From NCBI GenBank assembly GCA_964401335.1, contig CAYNYK010000008.1:1-64000 (forward strand): a stretch of DNA of 64,000 nucleotides, in the 5' to 3' direction. The position numbers and the translations under genes are program-made. The DNA comes from JAAYCU01 sp964401335 (GTDB taxonomy: Bacteria; Planctomycetota; Phycisphaerae; UBA1845; PWPN01). Positions 16,789 through 25,463 of the stretch are shown here, one piece after another (position 1 is the first letter of the stretch; every line of letters begins with the position of its first letter). The notes beneath the pieces are model-generated. The model did no database searches. It was given only the letters and a program-made list of their open reading frames with translations, and was not told the origin of the DNA.

Positions 16789-17964
16789 CTAATCCAGCCA
16801 CTGTTTTTTATCCCGTATCTTCATGGGGACATATTCCTCGGTGAGATACGTGAGTCGCTTGTTGATCATGGCTTCGACTTCCATCTTGAAGCCGTTCTGC
16901 ATCATCTTGCGAATTTCCTTTTCCCACGGTTTTTTACCCTTGAACCAGGGATAGGCAAGAATCTGCTTGGCCCGGCGAATGTCGCCGTCCTCCAGACCGA
17001 TCTTGACATCGTCGCTAAGCCCGCAGCGTTCGTAGTCAAAGCTTGATACGCCGATAAATCGCGCCGCGGGAACGGCCATCCGTCGGCTTTCATAAGCCAG
17101 ATTGATTGATCCCTGCTTGATGACCGAGTAGATATAATACCCCCACGGATCGTTATCGAGCAGGCAATAAACCGGCAGTTTCAGTTCATCGTGCATCCGT
17201 CGCAATAACCGTCTCATGCCGCGGGCCGGTTGGCCGCCGCCATGCGTAACGATGCAATGGTGCTTTTCGTGGAAGCGGTCTTCATAGAAACGCCGCCAAA
17301 TCGTATCTTTTTCGACATGCAGGATGAATTTCGCCGTGCATTTCTTGAACTGGATGACATCCGGCTCGACAATCCCGGGAACGGCGTAACCGGCCGACCC
17401 CATGCGCATGCAATCCAGCGTGTTCCCGTCATCGACCAACGTGATCGGACCGACCAGGGCCCCGCGATTACTGGCATAGACGTGCAACTCCTCGCGCAAG
17501 GCGTCGATGGTAACTTCCAGGTCCTCGATGATAGGGTCGGACTCCGCTTGGTCGTTAAAGGTCTTTTCGCGGGTGCCGGCCACGTCGTGCTTGGACAGGT
17601 AGTACAACTGACGAATGGAGGCGGTCTTGCCTGCGTCGATCAACTGCTTGCAGGCCGACGCGATCAACATGGTTTGCATGAATTTCTTGGCCATGCCCAG
17701 ATCGAAAAACTCGCGGACCTGCTTGTTCGAACCCATCTCGATGATGGCCTTCTTGGGGTCGAACCGGATATTGGACAAAGCCCGGGTCGGAATTTCCATA
17801 CGTGGGCTTTTCTGCTTTTTCGCCGAAGCCGCCACCAGTTGGGCAAGCGCTTCGATCTTCTTGCCGGTCACGTCGGCTCTCGCCGCCCGTGCTAAGCGCC
17901 GTGACGATGATTTCGCGGCGCCGGCGGCCTCCGCGTCCCTAGTTCCCGTTGCCTTCTTGGCCAA
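16789..17964 (-). CDS. top6A: DNA topoisomerase VI subunit A (Spo11-type)
   Basis: This 391-residue cutting subunit of type IIB topoisomerase carries the catalytic tyrosine in SIRQLYYLSKH (Tyr122, aligned with the Spo11 tyrosine). The Toprim domain has Glu218 in HVEKDTI and the Asp pair D270/D272 in LLDNDPWGYYIYS. All key residues are present. A basic N-terminal extension of about 60 residues precedes the domain. The start is TTG at 17964 with a full AAGGAGG Shine-Dalgarno 7 nt upstream. The B subunit gene is upstream on the same strand, separated by a nucleotidyltransferase gene. Topo VI is characteristic of archaea and plants and is rare in bacteria. Confidence 0.93.
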   Translation of the reverse strand: MAKKATGTRDAEAAGAAKSSSRRLARAARADVTGKKIEALAQLVAASAKKQKSPRMEIPTRALSNIRFDPKKAIIEMGSNKQVREFFDLGMAKKFMQTMLIASACKQLIDAGKTASIRQLYYLSKHDVAGTREKTFNDQAESDPIIEDLEVTIDALREELHVYASNRGALVGPITLVDDGNTLDCMRMGSAGYAVPGIVEPDVIQFKKCTAKFILHVEKDTIWRRFYEDRFHEKHHCIVTHGGGQPARGMRRLLRRMHDELKLPVYCLLDNDPWGYYIYSVIKQGSINLAYESRRMAVPAARFIGVSSFDYERCGLSDDVKIGLEDGDIRRAKQILAYPWFKGKKPWEKEIRKMMQNGFKMEVEAMINKRLTYLTEEYVPMKIRDKKQWLD

Positions 17965-17989
17965 TGCATCTCCTCCTTGAGTTAAAACC

Positions 17990-18610
17990 TCAACCGTCCG
18001 GATTGTTCAGGATTTCCTGTAATCGAGGCCGCAATTCGGGGGGAATTTTTTCTGCCACCGAATCGTTTATTAATCCGACATGAAGCAAATCCCGTATATG
18101 CACGCGATCAATATCGCGAAAAGCAACCAGCTTAAGCATAATCAATTCTATCAGATCGAGAGCCGGAACATTGCTCGAATCACGCAATCCAACTTTGATC
18201 CGCGGAGCTGGATATAAATCATGTGGCCTGATCTTCTCGCCGGCAAAAACAATCTGCACGCCTCGGCTCGGCATGGGATCTTCGCGTTCGACAAACATCG
18301 TAACCCCATTGGCTTCAATCAAATCGAAACCAACGGCGGCCATAGCCGCCGCCGCCCTCTCCAAATCCTTACGGGCGATGAGCAAGTCCACATCCTTCGT
18401 ATTTCGCACCGCTCCCGGATCCCTGCTGGCCACCCAGAGGGCAACCGCATTACCGCCAATCACTGCGTAATCCACACCGGCACCATCCAAGGCACGAGCC
18501 GTTCTTTTCAAACGTTCCTGCACCTTCTCGGTCGCTCGCTCATGCCTCATAAGCCATTCCCAAGGAAGCCGAACTACTCCAATCGGGATGTCTACGCCAG
18601 GATTAGACAT
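17990..18610 (-). CDS. Nucleotidyltransferase-fold protein between the topo VI genes
   Basis: This 206-residue protein has a minimal nucleotidyltransferase core: YAVIGGNAVALWVASRDPG (GG-N helix) followed by NTKDVDLLIARKDLERA (DxD-type metal motif), then a region resembling the AbiEii/DUF6036 group (ALDLIELIMLKLVAFRDIDRVHIRDLL). Such proteins act as antitoxins, NTase toxins, or in drug inactivation; the function here is unknown. It lies between top6B (191 nt upstream) and top6A (25 nt downstream), reading the same way. It may be a transcriptional passenger or a late insertion into a topo VI operon. Confidence 0.7.
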   Translation of the reverse strand: MSNPGVDIPIGVVRLPWEWLMRHERATEKVQERLKRTARALDGAGVDYAVIGGNAVALWVASRDPGAVRNTKDVDLLIARKDLERAAAAMAAVGFDLIEANGVTMFVEREDPMPSRGVQIVFAGEKIRPHDLYPAPRIKVGLRDSSNVPALDLIELIMLKLVAFRDIDRVHIRDLLHVGLINDSVAEKIPPELRPRLQEILNNPDG

Positions 18611-18801
18611 AACTTTGTCATTTTAACCATTATAAATTGGGATGGGAACAAACCCGTGTCAGACGCTCACGGAAATCCACCGACGATCGGCCTACCGGAA
18701 AAATGTCTCAACAGGTGATTATTGGGCTTGCACCCACGACTAGTACTTGTCTCTGGTTTCTCCGGTATCTTCCGTGACCTTTTCAGTGGCTCATCCCCCG
18801 C

Positions 18802-20754
18802 TTACGCGGAACGCTGAAACAGCTCCCCGGCCGGCTCGGCGTCCCGATCCACAACGATGGTGTTTTCGCCGAACTCGCTGCTGGTCAGCTTGGTGGCCGG
18901 ACCGGCAATCGGTCGGCCGTGCTCGTCCAGGGCTTCGTCGGCCCGAGCGGTGATTTTTCGGGCAAGTTTCAGCAAATCCTCATTCAATTCCTTGCGGTTG
19001 ATCCGGGTGATGGTCGCGCAGGCTTCCACCACCTCTCCGATATAGCGTTCGAATACCCCGCGACGATCGCCTTCGTATCTCTGCCGTCGCCGGCGGTTGA
19101 GGTACGCCGACAATTTTCGCCCACATTCCTGGAGAGCGAGCCGTATTTCCTGTCGAATCTCGTCGTAATCGGCGATGGCCTCCTTGGATTCCGACGTAAA
19201 GGGCACCCAGACACTGGCCATGTGGACCATAATCACCAGCGGTCCCTGCGGGACCGCTCCACTGCTTTGCGACAGCCCGTAGCGTCGCCAGTCCAAGTCC
19301 ACGATGGTCTTGAACATACAACAGGCCGATTGTTGATATAGCAAAGGCACCCGGTTGGCGAAACGGATCAAGCGGGCCGGTGAAGGGCCGCCGTTATTCC
19401 CGTTCTTTTTACCTCGACCGTTTCGCCCTACGCCGTTTTCCTCATCCCCGTTCTCTTCTTTCGGGTCCGGGCCGAGTTCGCCGCCATAGCCCAGCCCCAC
19501 TTCGATCTGGAAAGGGTTGCCGCGATAGACGGCCGGAGGACGCGTGGCGGCGGCAAAAAATTCCGCTTTGACGCCCTTGAGCAAACCGGTGAGAATCTGC
19601 TCGGCCCCGATCGGTGCGAGACAATTCGTCGGTGGGGCCATGAGCTTCGTTTGCTGGATGGCCTGATAGAGCTTTTCCGCCTCCTGGCGCACGATTTTCC
19701 GCGGATGCGAATGCGGATTGAGCTTGGCCTTTTGGCAAATATCGGCGGCCACTTTCGGACCCACTCGGCAAAATTCTGTCTGCAGAAAAGAGGTCAGCCA
19801 ATGCGACTTGGTATCCTGCAGCATTTTGATCAGCATACCCAACTCGACGCCCAGCGGGTGCGGCTTGATCGCCTCCGTCTGCGCGGGCATCACCTCCGTG
19901 CCCCGTTCGTATACAACCCGCTCCCCCACCGGCGGGCAGTAGATCACCCGAGCGTGCGGGTTAGCGATGGCCGTCTGCTCGATGTATTCATCCACCGATT
20001 GCCGCCCCTTGTTATAGGAGGCGACGAGCTCGATCTCCACCTGGGTGCCGCTCTCCCAATCCACCTCGACGATTTCCTCCTTGACGATGTTGGGAGCGTT
20101 TTTCTTGGTATCGATTTGTATTTCGTAGTAATGCGCCTCTTTCTTGGGCGATGTACGCGAGGTGATCTTGACGCTTTTTCCGGTGGTCAGCAGGCCGTAC
20201 ATCCCGGCGGCGGAGATGCCGATACCCTGCTGTCCGCGAGACATTTTTAGACGGTGAAATTTGGATCCGTAGAGCAGCTTGCCAAATATGTTGGGGATCT
20301 GTTGTTTGACGATTCCCGGTCCGTTATCCCTCACGATGATCCGAAAACGGTCCTCGGCCAGTTGCACGATGCGGATTTCAACTTCCGGCAGATGCCCGGC
20401 TTCCTCGCAAGCGTCCAGGGCATTATCCACCGCCTCCTTGATCGTCATCAGCAGGGCTTTGCGTTTGTTATCAAAACCCAGCAGGTGACGGTTCTTGGCG
20501 AAAAATTCCGAGACGGAAATGTCCCGCTGCTGTTTGGCCATGGTTTCGGCGGTCGCGGATTTCACCGTTTTCACGCGCTTTATCCGGGAGGTTTCGGGAT
20601 CCGGTTCGGTTGGTTTCGATTCCGGCGGCGATAATGGCTTATTCTCCCCCCTGGTCGAGTCGGACTGTTTGCCACGACTTTTAGATGGGGAAGATGCCGT
20701 CCCGCCAAAACTCAGCGTCATTTGTCCGTTGTCATTGTGTTTTGCTGGTAACAT
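18802..20754 (-). CDS. top6B: DNA topoisomerase VI subunit B (GHKL ATPase)
   Basis: This 650-residue ATPase subunit of topoisomerase VI has GHKL motifs in order: N box EAVDNALDACEEAG (Glu107, Asn111), DNGPGI, and GQQGIGISAAGMYGLLTTG. A helix-two-turns-helix region and the transducer domain (RFANRVPLLYQQSACCMF) follow. Two oddities are a Ser/Pro/Lys-rich N-terminal tail of about 75 residues and an Asn/Gly/Glu-rich low-complexity insert in the transducer (from ELGPDPKEEN to NGNNGG). It acts with top6A to relax or decatenate DNA by double-strand passage. The Shine-Dalgarno is weak, and the Met at residue 12 is an alternative start. Confidence 0.93.
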   Translation of the reverse strand: MLPAKHNDNGQMTLSFGGTASSPSKSRGKQSDSTRGENKPLSPPESKPTEPDPETSRIKRVKTVKSATAETMAKQQRDISVSEFFAKNRHLLGFDNKRKALLMTIKEAVDNALDACEEAGHLPEVEIRIVQLAEDRFRIIVRDNGPGIVKQQIPNIFGKLLYGSKFHRLKMSRGQQGIGISAAGMYGLLTTGKSVKITSRTSPKKEAHYYEIQIDTKKNAPNIVKEEIVEVDWESGTQVEIELVASYNKGRQSVDEYIEQTAIANPHARVIYCPPVGERVVYERGTEVMPAQTEAIKPHPLGVELGMLIKMLQDTKSHWLTSFLQTEFCRVGPKVAADICQKAKLNPHSHPRKIVRQEAEKLYQAIQQTKLMAPPTNCLAPIGAEQILTGLLKGVKAEFFAAATRPPAVYRGNPFQIEVGLGYGGELGPDPKEENGDEENGVGRNGRGKKNGNNGGPSPARLIRFANRVPLLYQQSACCMFKTIVDLDWRRYGLSQSSGAVPQGPLVIMVHMASVWVPFTSESKEAIADYDEIRQEIRLALQECGRKLSAYLNRRRRQRYEGDRRGVFERYIGEVVEACATITRINRKELNEDLLKLARKITARADEALDEHGRPIAGPATKLTSSEFGENTIVVDRDAEPAGELFQRSA

Positions 20755-21026
20755 TTCAGGATTGGCCGTCCCTGGCTAGTAAGGTCTTTATCCCAATTCC
20801 CATCATGGCCGTTATCATACGCGGATGAAGCGTTAATGCAATCGCCGCCGTTGAAGGCGACCGGCTTACCTTGCTCCCTCCCCTCACCACTCGGCAGTCA
20901 CCAAATACATCGGACAACAGGAGCGTTTTGCCGTAGCCATGACGCAACCAACCCCTCTCCGGGTCGGCATCGTATATAGCCAGATGGACACGAGATAACG
21001 AAAGACGTGTTTTTCAGGCGGATCGT

Positions 21027-21383
21027 TTAATCATCATAACAATATTTGGCCCAAGGCATACCCTTAAGGTTGGCCTTGGGAATCGCCCGATGGGTGGCCA
21101 GGCAGATACCATAAGTCCCGGATTCGATGCGTTGCAGGGCTTGATCAATTTCGCTCAATAGTCCCCGCTTATTGCTGAGGGTGTCCACAATAGCCGGATG
21201 AGCGAAATCACCGCCATCCAGGAGTTTTCTCCGCACATCAAGCAGTTCGCGTTTGAATTCTTCAAGCTCCTCCGGGGCAAGATAGGTTTTGGGGGTTTGC
21301 CGCGCGCGGAGCTTGTTATCGCCCGGCCATGCCTTCAGCACTGGATAAATAAAAGCATCGCGCTCCTCACGCACCTGATTCAT
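21027..21383 (-). CDS. DksA/TraR-family protein with incomplete zinc finger
   Basis: This 118-residue protein has the DksA-like coiled coil (EELEEFKRELLDVRRKLL...LSEIDQALQRIESGTYGIC) and C-terminal block AIPKANLKGMPWAKYCYDD. In the C-x2-C...C-x2-C zinc finger, the second and fourth Cys are replaced (CLAT and CYDD), so classical zinc binding is unlikely. The family binds RNA polymerase through the secondary channel. GGAGG precedes the ATG. It lies downstream of the NtrC-like regulator but is separated from it by an AT-rich stretch, which probably holds its own promoter. Confidence 0.85.
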   Translation of the reverse strand: MNQVREERDAFIYPVLKAWPGDNKLRARQTPKTYLAPEELEEFKRELLDVRRKLLDGGDFAHPAIVDTLSNKRGLLSEIDQALQRIESGTYGICLATHRAIPKANLKGMPWAKYCYDD

Positions 21384-21539
21384 GAAAAATCCTCCGGAAA
21401 CAAGAGGGTCATAAAGTCACGTCATCACACTCCTCGCTAAAAACCAAGTATTCGCCAGCCCGGTTGCTGGTCGGGGGCAGTTGGCTCCTTGCGGACCATC
21501 CAACCAGCCACCAGGCCGGCGGTGAATAAGACGCATCTC

Positions 21540-21665
21540 TTTTATTATCATGAAGTATGCCAGACGAATTGCGTATGCTTTTATATCTTATGTATATTAT
21601 TATCAATAGCTTACATGTTTTACATATATCTAAAAAGCTAAAAAGGAACGGATAGAATGCTTTCA
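21540..21665. promoter_or_regulatory. AT-rich intergenic segment, likely promoter region of the DksA-like gene
   Basis: The 292-nt space between the DksA-like gene and the NtrC-like gene includes a strikingly AT-rich stretch (about 21540-21660) in a GC-rich neighbourhood. This is typical of a promoter region for the gene on its left. I could not settle on -35/-10 boxes. No gene is supported here. Confidence 0.4.
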
Positions 21666-21668
21666 AAT

Positions 21669-21685
21669 TGGTCAATCATTGACCA
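21669..21685. repeat. Inverted repeat TGGTCAA-TCA-TTGACCA
   Basis: A perfect 7-bp inverted repeat with a 3-bp centre overlaps the stop codon of the NtrC-like gene. It is not GC-rich and no T run follows, so it looks more like a protein-binding site than an intrinsic terminator. Confidence 0.4.
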
Positions 21686-23160
21686 GATTGATTAATTTCT
21701 AGGCTCGATACGGTTTTGCTAACCTCGATCCCTAAATGCTTCATTTTTTTTCGCAAAGTGGATCGGGTAATTCCCAGAAGACGAGCGGTTGGGGCCAGGC
21801 TCCCCGAGGTATGCTCCAAAGCAGCACAAATGACCGCTCGTTCGGCGGATTCAACCATTTTGCGATGAATCTGCCCATGCAATGGCGTTTGGGCCAGTAA
21901 TTGTCTACCCAGATCATGCAAGCCCATGTCCAAGGAAACAGACGAACCGGTGGAGGTGACCTCACTCGAATCAAGGTTAGACGGGCGTGTCGCGTTGCGG
22001 ATCTTTTCAGGTAGATACTCCAATTGGAAAACGTTGCCCCGGGCAACCACCAGGGACGCCTTGATGACATTCTCAAGCTCGCGGACGTTACCCGGCCACG
22101 GGTAATTCAACAGAACCGGCAACACGTGCGGAGAAAGGCGTTGGATATGCGCACCCAACGGACGATTAAAACGCTTGATAAAATAATGGGCGAGTAATAC
22201 CGGATCCAAGTCGCGATCACGTAACGGAGGCACTTCGATGGAGGCCACCTTGAGCCGGTAATATAGATCCTGCCGAAAACGACGTTCTTCAATCAGTTGT
22301 TCAATGGGTTGGTTGGTAGCAGCGATAATACGTACATCGACATGGATGGTTTCCGTGCCGCCGAGCCGCTGAAAGCCGCCATCCTGAAGCACCCGCAACA
22401 GTTTGGCCTGGGTAGTCAGCGGAATATCGCCGATCTCATCCAAAAACAGGGTACCGCCGTGGCATTGCTCAAATTTACCGATACGCCGGACGTTGGCCCC
22501 GGTAAAGGCACCTTTTTCATGGCCGAATAATTCACTTTCCAGTAGGGTTTCGGGAATGGCCGCACAGTTGACCGCCAGAAAAGGCTTATCCTTGCGCTGG
22601 CTGTGATGATAAACCGCTTTGGCAATCAATTCCTTACCGGTACCGCTTTCCCCCGTGATCAGGACATTCACCTCACGCGGGGCGATCAATCCGACCAGTT
22701 TAAAAACCTCCTGCATGGCCGGGGACTGGCCGACAATTCGATCAACGTCCTTATCCGGCATCTCCGTTTCATATACGGGAGGCACGGTCATGTCCCGACT
22801 GATACGCAGGGCGTTGCCGATCTGAGCGATCAGTCCGTCGTGCGTCAGCGGCTTGAGCAGGTAATCGAGGGCCCCGCGTTTCATGGCCTCGATGGCCTGT
22901 TCGCTTAGACTGCGCTCGGCAATCAGAATCGCGCACAATCGAGGCCAGCGGCGGCGTAACTGGTCAAAACCGTCGAACCCGCCCGAATCCGGGTGATCGA
23001 CGTCCAGGAGAATGACATCGGGCGATTTGTCCGCGATCACCGGCCAGGCGTCGGACAGACGATCCACCGCGGTCAGGGCGGCATCAAGTTGCCCACAGGC
23101 AGTGGTCACCTGCTGCCGCACGCGAGGATCGGGATCGATAAGTAGGACACTGCCGGCCAT
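21676..23160 (-). CDS. NtrC-family sigma-54-dependent response regulator
   Basis: This 494-residue protein has three domains. The receiver domain has phospho-acceptor Asp53 in ILLDVDHPDSGG and Lys in YLLKPL. The AAA+ domain has Walker A GESGTGKE, the sigma-54 contact motif EKGAFTGAN, and FLDEIGD. The C-terminal Fis-type helix-turn-helix is TARLLGITRSTLRKKMKHLGI. It would activate sigma-54 promoters in response to a sensor kinase that is not in this window. GGAGAC precedes the ATG. Confidence 0.95.
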   Translation of the reverse strand: MAGSVLLIDPDPRVRQQVTTACGQLDAALTAVDRLSDAWPVIADKSPDVILLDVDHPDSGGFDGFDQLRRRWPRLCAILIAERSLSEQAIEAMKRGALDYLLKPLTHDGLIAQIGNALRISRDMTVPPVYETEMPDKDVDRIVGQSPAMQEVFKLVGLIAPREVNVLITGESGTGKELIAKAVYHHSQRKDKPFLAVNCAAIPETLLESELFGHEKGAFTGANVRRIGKFEQCHGGTLFLDEIGDIPLTTQAKLLRVLQDGGFQRLGGTETIHVDVRIIAATNQPIEQLIEERRFRQDLYYRLKVASIEVPPLRDRDLDPVLLAHYFIKRFNRPLGAHIQRLSPHVLPVLLNYPWPGNVRELENVIKASLVVARGNVFQLEYLPEKIRNATRPSNLDSSEVTSTGSSVSLDMGLHDLGRQLLAQTPLHGQIHRKMVESAERAVICAALEHTSGSLAPTARLLGITRSTLRKKMKHLGIEVSKTVSSLEINQSGQ

Positions 23161-23326
23161 GTCTCCATCGTATCCGCTCGAGGTAAAAAGGGGAACCGCC
23201 GCTGGAAAAAAAAGTTGCTTTCATTTATACGTGAGTAGAAGAATGGTTGTCTGATGGCTGGCCGCCGCGGATCGAATCATGCTGCCGGCGGATTCACCTG
23301 GTCTTTTATTCCGAAAGGATCGAATC

Positions 23327-24205
23327 ATGAATACGTCCTATTATGAAAATATCCTTCGCGTAAGCTTTCACTACTGCTTGGTATTGGTCGTCGTTTTGAC
23401 CGGTTGTTCGGCTCCGGCGACAACAACCATTCGGGCCACGGATGAAAAAAACTTCGTGCAGGCCCATGCCGTCCTGACCGTGGCGGAGGGCAAGCGGTTG
23501 ATTGCCAAGGGGATAGCCCAGATGCCTGCCGTCCAACGAGCCATGCGAGACGGCATCGTTGTGGTCTGCAAGGGGACGACCAACACCTACGTCGCCGAAG
23601 AACTGCTTGGCAGAAACATTGAACCGGGCGCCATGGTGCTCGGCCACGTCTTGCCCCAGAAAGGGGACAAGAAGCTGCCCCCCGCCGACCCGATCAAGGA
23701 AGTGGTTTTCATAAAGGGTCAGTACCACCCCGAACTTGCGCTGGACGACGTGCTCCCGCAAATCAAACCTGACGACGTGATTATGAAAGGCGGTAACGCT
23801 CTTGATTACGAACATAGAACCGTGGGCGTCTGGACCGGCAGCAAAACCGGCGGGACGGTCGGCAAGATCGAGCCCTTCATGGATCGGGGAACCGCCCGCG
23901 TCATTATTCCCATCGGCCTGGAAAAACAGATCACCGGTCGGGTAAGCGAGGTTGCCGAAAAAGTGAATTCAGCCATTGAATTGCTGACCAACCAGCCGCG
24001 CATGCGCATCCTGCCCGGCCAAATCGTTACCGAGATCGAGGCCCTGCGAATTCTGGCGAATGTGGAGGCTTGGCAGGCTTCGGCCGGGGGCATCGGCGGC
24101 GCCGAGGGTGCGGTCTGGCTTATCTGGCGGGGGCCCAAGGCTGACGTAGAAAAGGCCCTGGATATCATCCGAGGTATTCAGGGTGAACCGCCGTTTATCG
24201 AATAG
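23327..24205 (+). CDS. Uncharacterised conserved-looking lipoprotein
   Basis: I do not recognise this family. The 292-residue protein starts at an ATG preceded by AAAGGAT and has a lipoprotein signal (VVVLTGCSAP). The mature domain is regular alpha/beta with glycine-rich turns: EGKRLIAKGIAQMPAVQ, VVVCKGTTNTYVAEELLG, DDVIMKGGNALDYEHRTVGV and TGSKTGGTVGKI. These look like a nucleotide- or phosphosugar-binding fold rather than a structural lipoprotein (inference). It stands alone between the divergent NtrC-like gene and the convergent purM gene. Confidence 0.7.
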   Translation: MNTSYYENILRVSFHYCLVLVVVLTGCSAPATTTIRATDEKNFVQAHAVLTVAEGKRLIAKGIAQMPAVQRAMRDGIVVVCKGTTNTYVAEELLGRNIEPGAMVLGHVLPQKGDKKLPPADPIKEVVFIKGQYHPELALDDVLPQIKPDDVIMKGGNALDYEHRTVGVWTGSKTGGTVGKIEPFMDRGTARVIIPIGLEKQITGRVSEVAEKVNSAIELLTNQPRMRILPGQIVTEIEALRILANVEAWQASAGGIGGAEGAVWLIWRGPKADVEKALDIIRGIQGEPPFIE

Positions 24206-24273
24206 TTACTCCGCCGAGTCAGCAACAGATCTTACATAACCTCTGGACTACGACTTCATGGTGAGTTTTCGCA

Positions 24274-25341
24274 TTAACGCAGTTCCACGTCGCAAGGGCC
24301 CTTGCGGATGTGGCCGATGATGACGGCGTCAATCCGCCGGCGACGGAAATGACCGACGACCGCGCTGGCGAAGGCCGGACGAACCACCAGTACGTAGCCG
24401 ATCCCCATATTGAAGACTCGGAACATTTCGTCGCGCTGCACGCCCAGGGACTGGAGATACTTGAAAATCGGCGGAACAACCCAGCTTTTCGTGTCGATGA
24501 CGGCCGTACAGCCTTCGGGCAGGATGCGGACCACGTTGCCCGGCAGTCCGCCACCGGTAATGTGGGCCATGCCCCGAACCACCCGCTTCACCCGGTAATA
24601 GTGCAGCAGATGCAATACGGGCTTGACGTAAATCCGAGTCGGCTTGAGCAGCTCGTCACCGATCGCACAGCCGATCTGCGGCACCACGGAATCGTATTTT
24701 AGCTTGGCTTCCTTGAAGACCAGCCGACGGGCCAGAGAATAGCCGTTGGAATGCACCCCGCTGGACGGCAGGCCGATGATTGCATCACCCGGCTCGATGG
24801 TCGAGCCGTCGATGATCCGGTTTCGCTCCACCGCCCCGACGGCGAATCCCGCCAGATCGAAATCGCCCTTCTGGTACAAGTCCGGCATCTCGGCCGTCTC
24901 GCCCCCGATCAGCGAGCAACCCGCCTCGATGCATCCGGCGGCGATGCCCTCGACCATTGTGGCCACGCGTTCCGGATCAAGATCATGCACGGCCACATAA
25001 TCGAGGAAAAACAGCGGTTCGGCCCCGACGGTCAGCATATCGTTGACGTTCATGGCCACCAGGTCGAGACCGATCGTGTCGAAATGACCCGACTCGCGGG
25101 CCAGCAGAATCTTGCTGCCGACCCCGTCGGTGCAGGCCACCAGTACCGGGTCACGATAATTATGTTTGAACAATGTCTCGCTATGGTCGAGCCGAAACAG
25201 GCCGGCAAACCCCCCGTGCGCGCCCATCACCCGCGGCCCGTAGGTGTTGCGCACGATAGGTTTGAGCAGGTCGACAAGACGGTCATTGGCGGAAATATCC
25301 ACCCCGGAATCCTTGTAGGTAATGTTTTTCTTTTTTGCCAT
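24274..25341 (-). CDS. purM: Phosphoribosylformylglycinamidine cyclo-ligase (AIR synthetase)
   Basis: This 355-residue enzyme carries out the fifth step of purine synthesis, the ATP-dependent closure of FGAM to AIR. Typical features are TYKDSGVDISAND at the N-terminus, ACTDGVGSKILLA, DLVAMNVNDMLTVGAEPLFFLDY, GGETAEMPDLY, SGVHSNGYSLARR and the C-terminal HITGGGLPGNVVRI. Length is normal. No other pur gene is adjacent. Confidence 0.96.
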   Translation of the reverse strand: MAKKKNITYKDSGVDISANDRLVDLLKPIVRNTYGPRVMGAHGGFAGLFRLDHSETLFKHNYRDPVLVACTDGVGSKILLARESGHFDTIGLDLVAMNVNDMLTVGAEPLFFLDYVAVHDLDPERVATMVEGIAAGCIEAGCSLIGGETAEMPDLYQKGDFDLAGFAVGAVERNRIIDGSTIEPGDAIIGLPSSGVHSNGYSLARRLVFKEAKLKYDSVVPQIGCAIGDELLKPTRIYVKPVLHLLHYYRVKRVVRGMAHITGGGLPGNVVRILPEGCTAVIDTKSWVVPPIFKYLQSLGVQRDEMFRVFNMGIGYVLVVRPAFASAVVGHFRRRRIDAVIIGHIRKGPCDVELR

Positions 25342-25463
25342 CCAAATAATCTAGTCGGTGTCTCCCCCGCTGACAACAGGGGACCACTTACCCATTTAAT
25401 GCGGAGGGGCGTTGCATTAGACGATCTTGACCTTTCAGGGCCGCCAAGCATAATCCAGCACGC

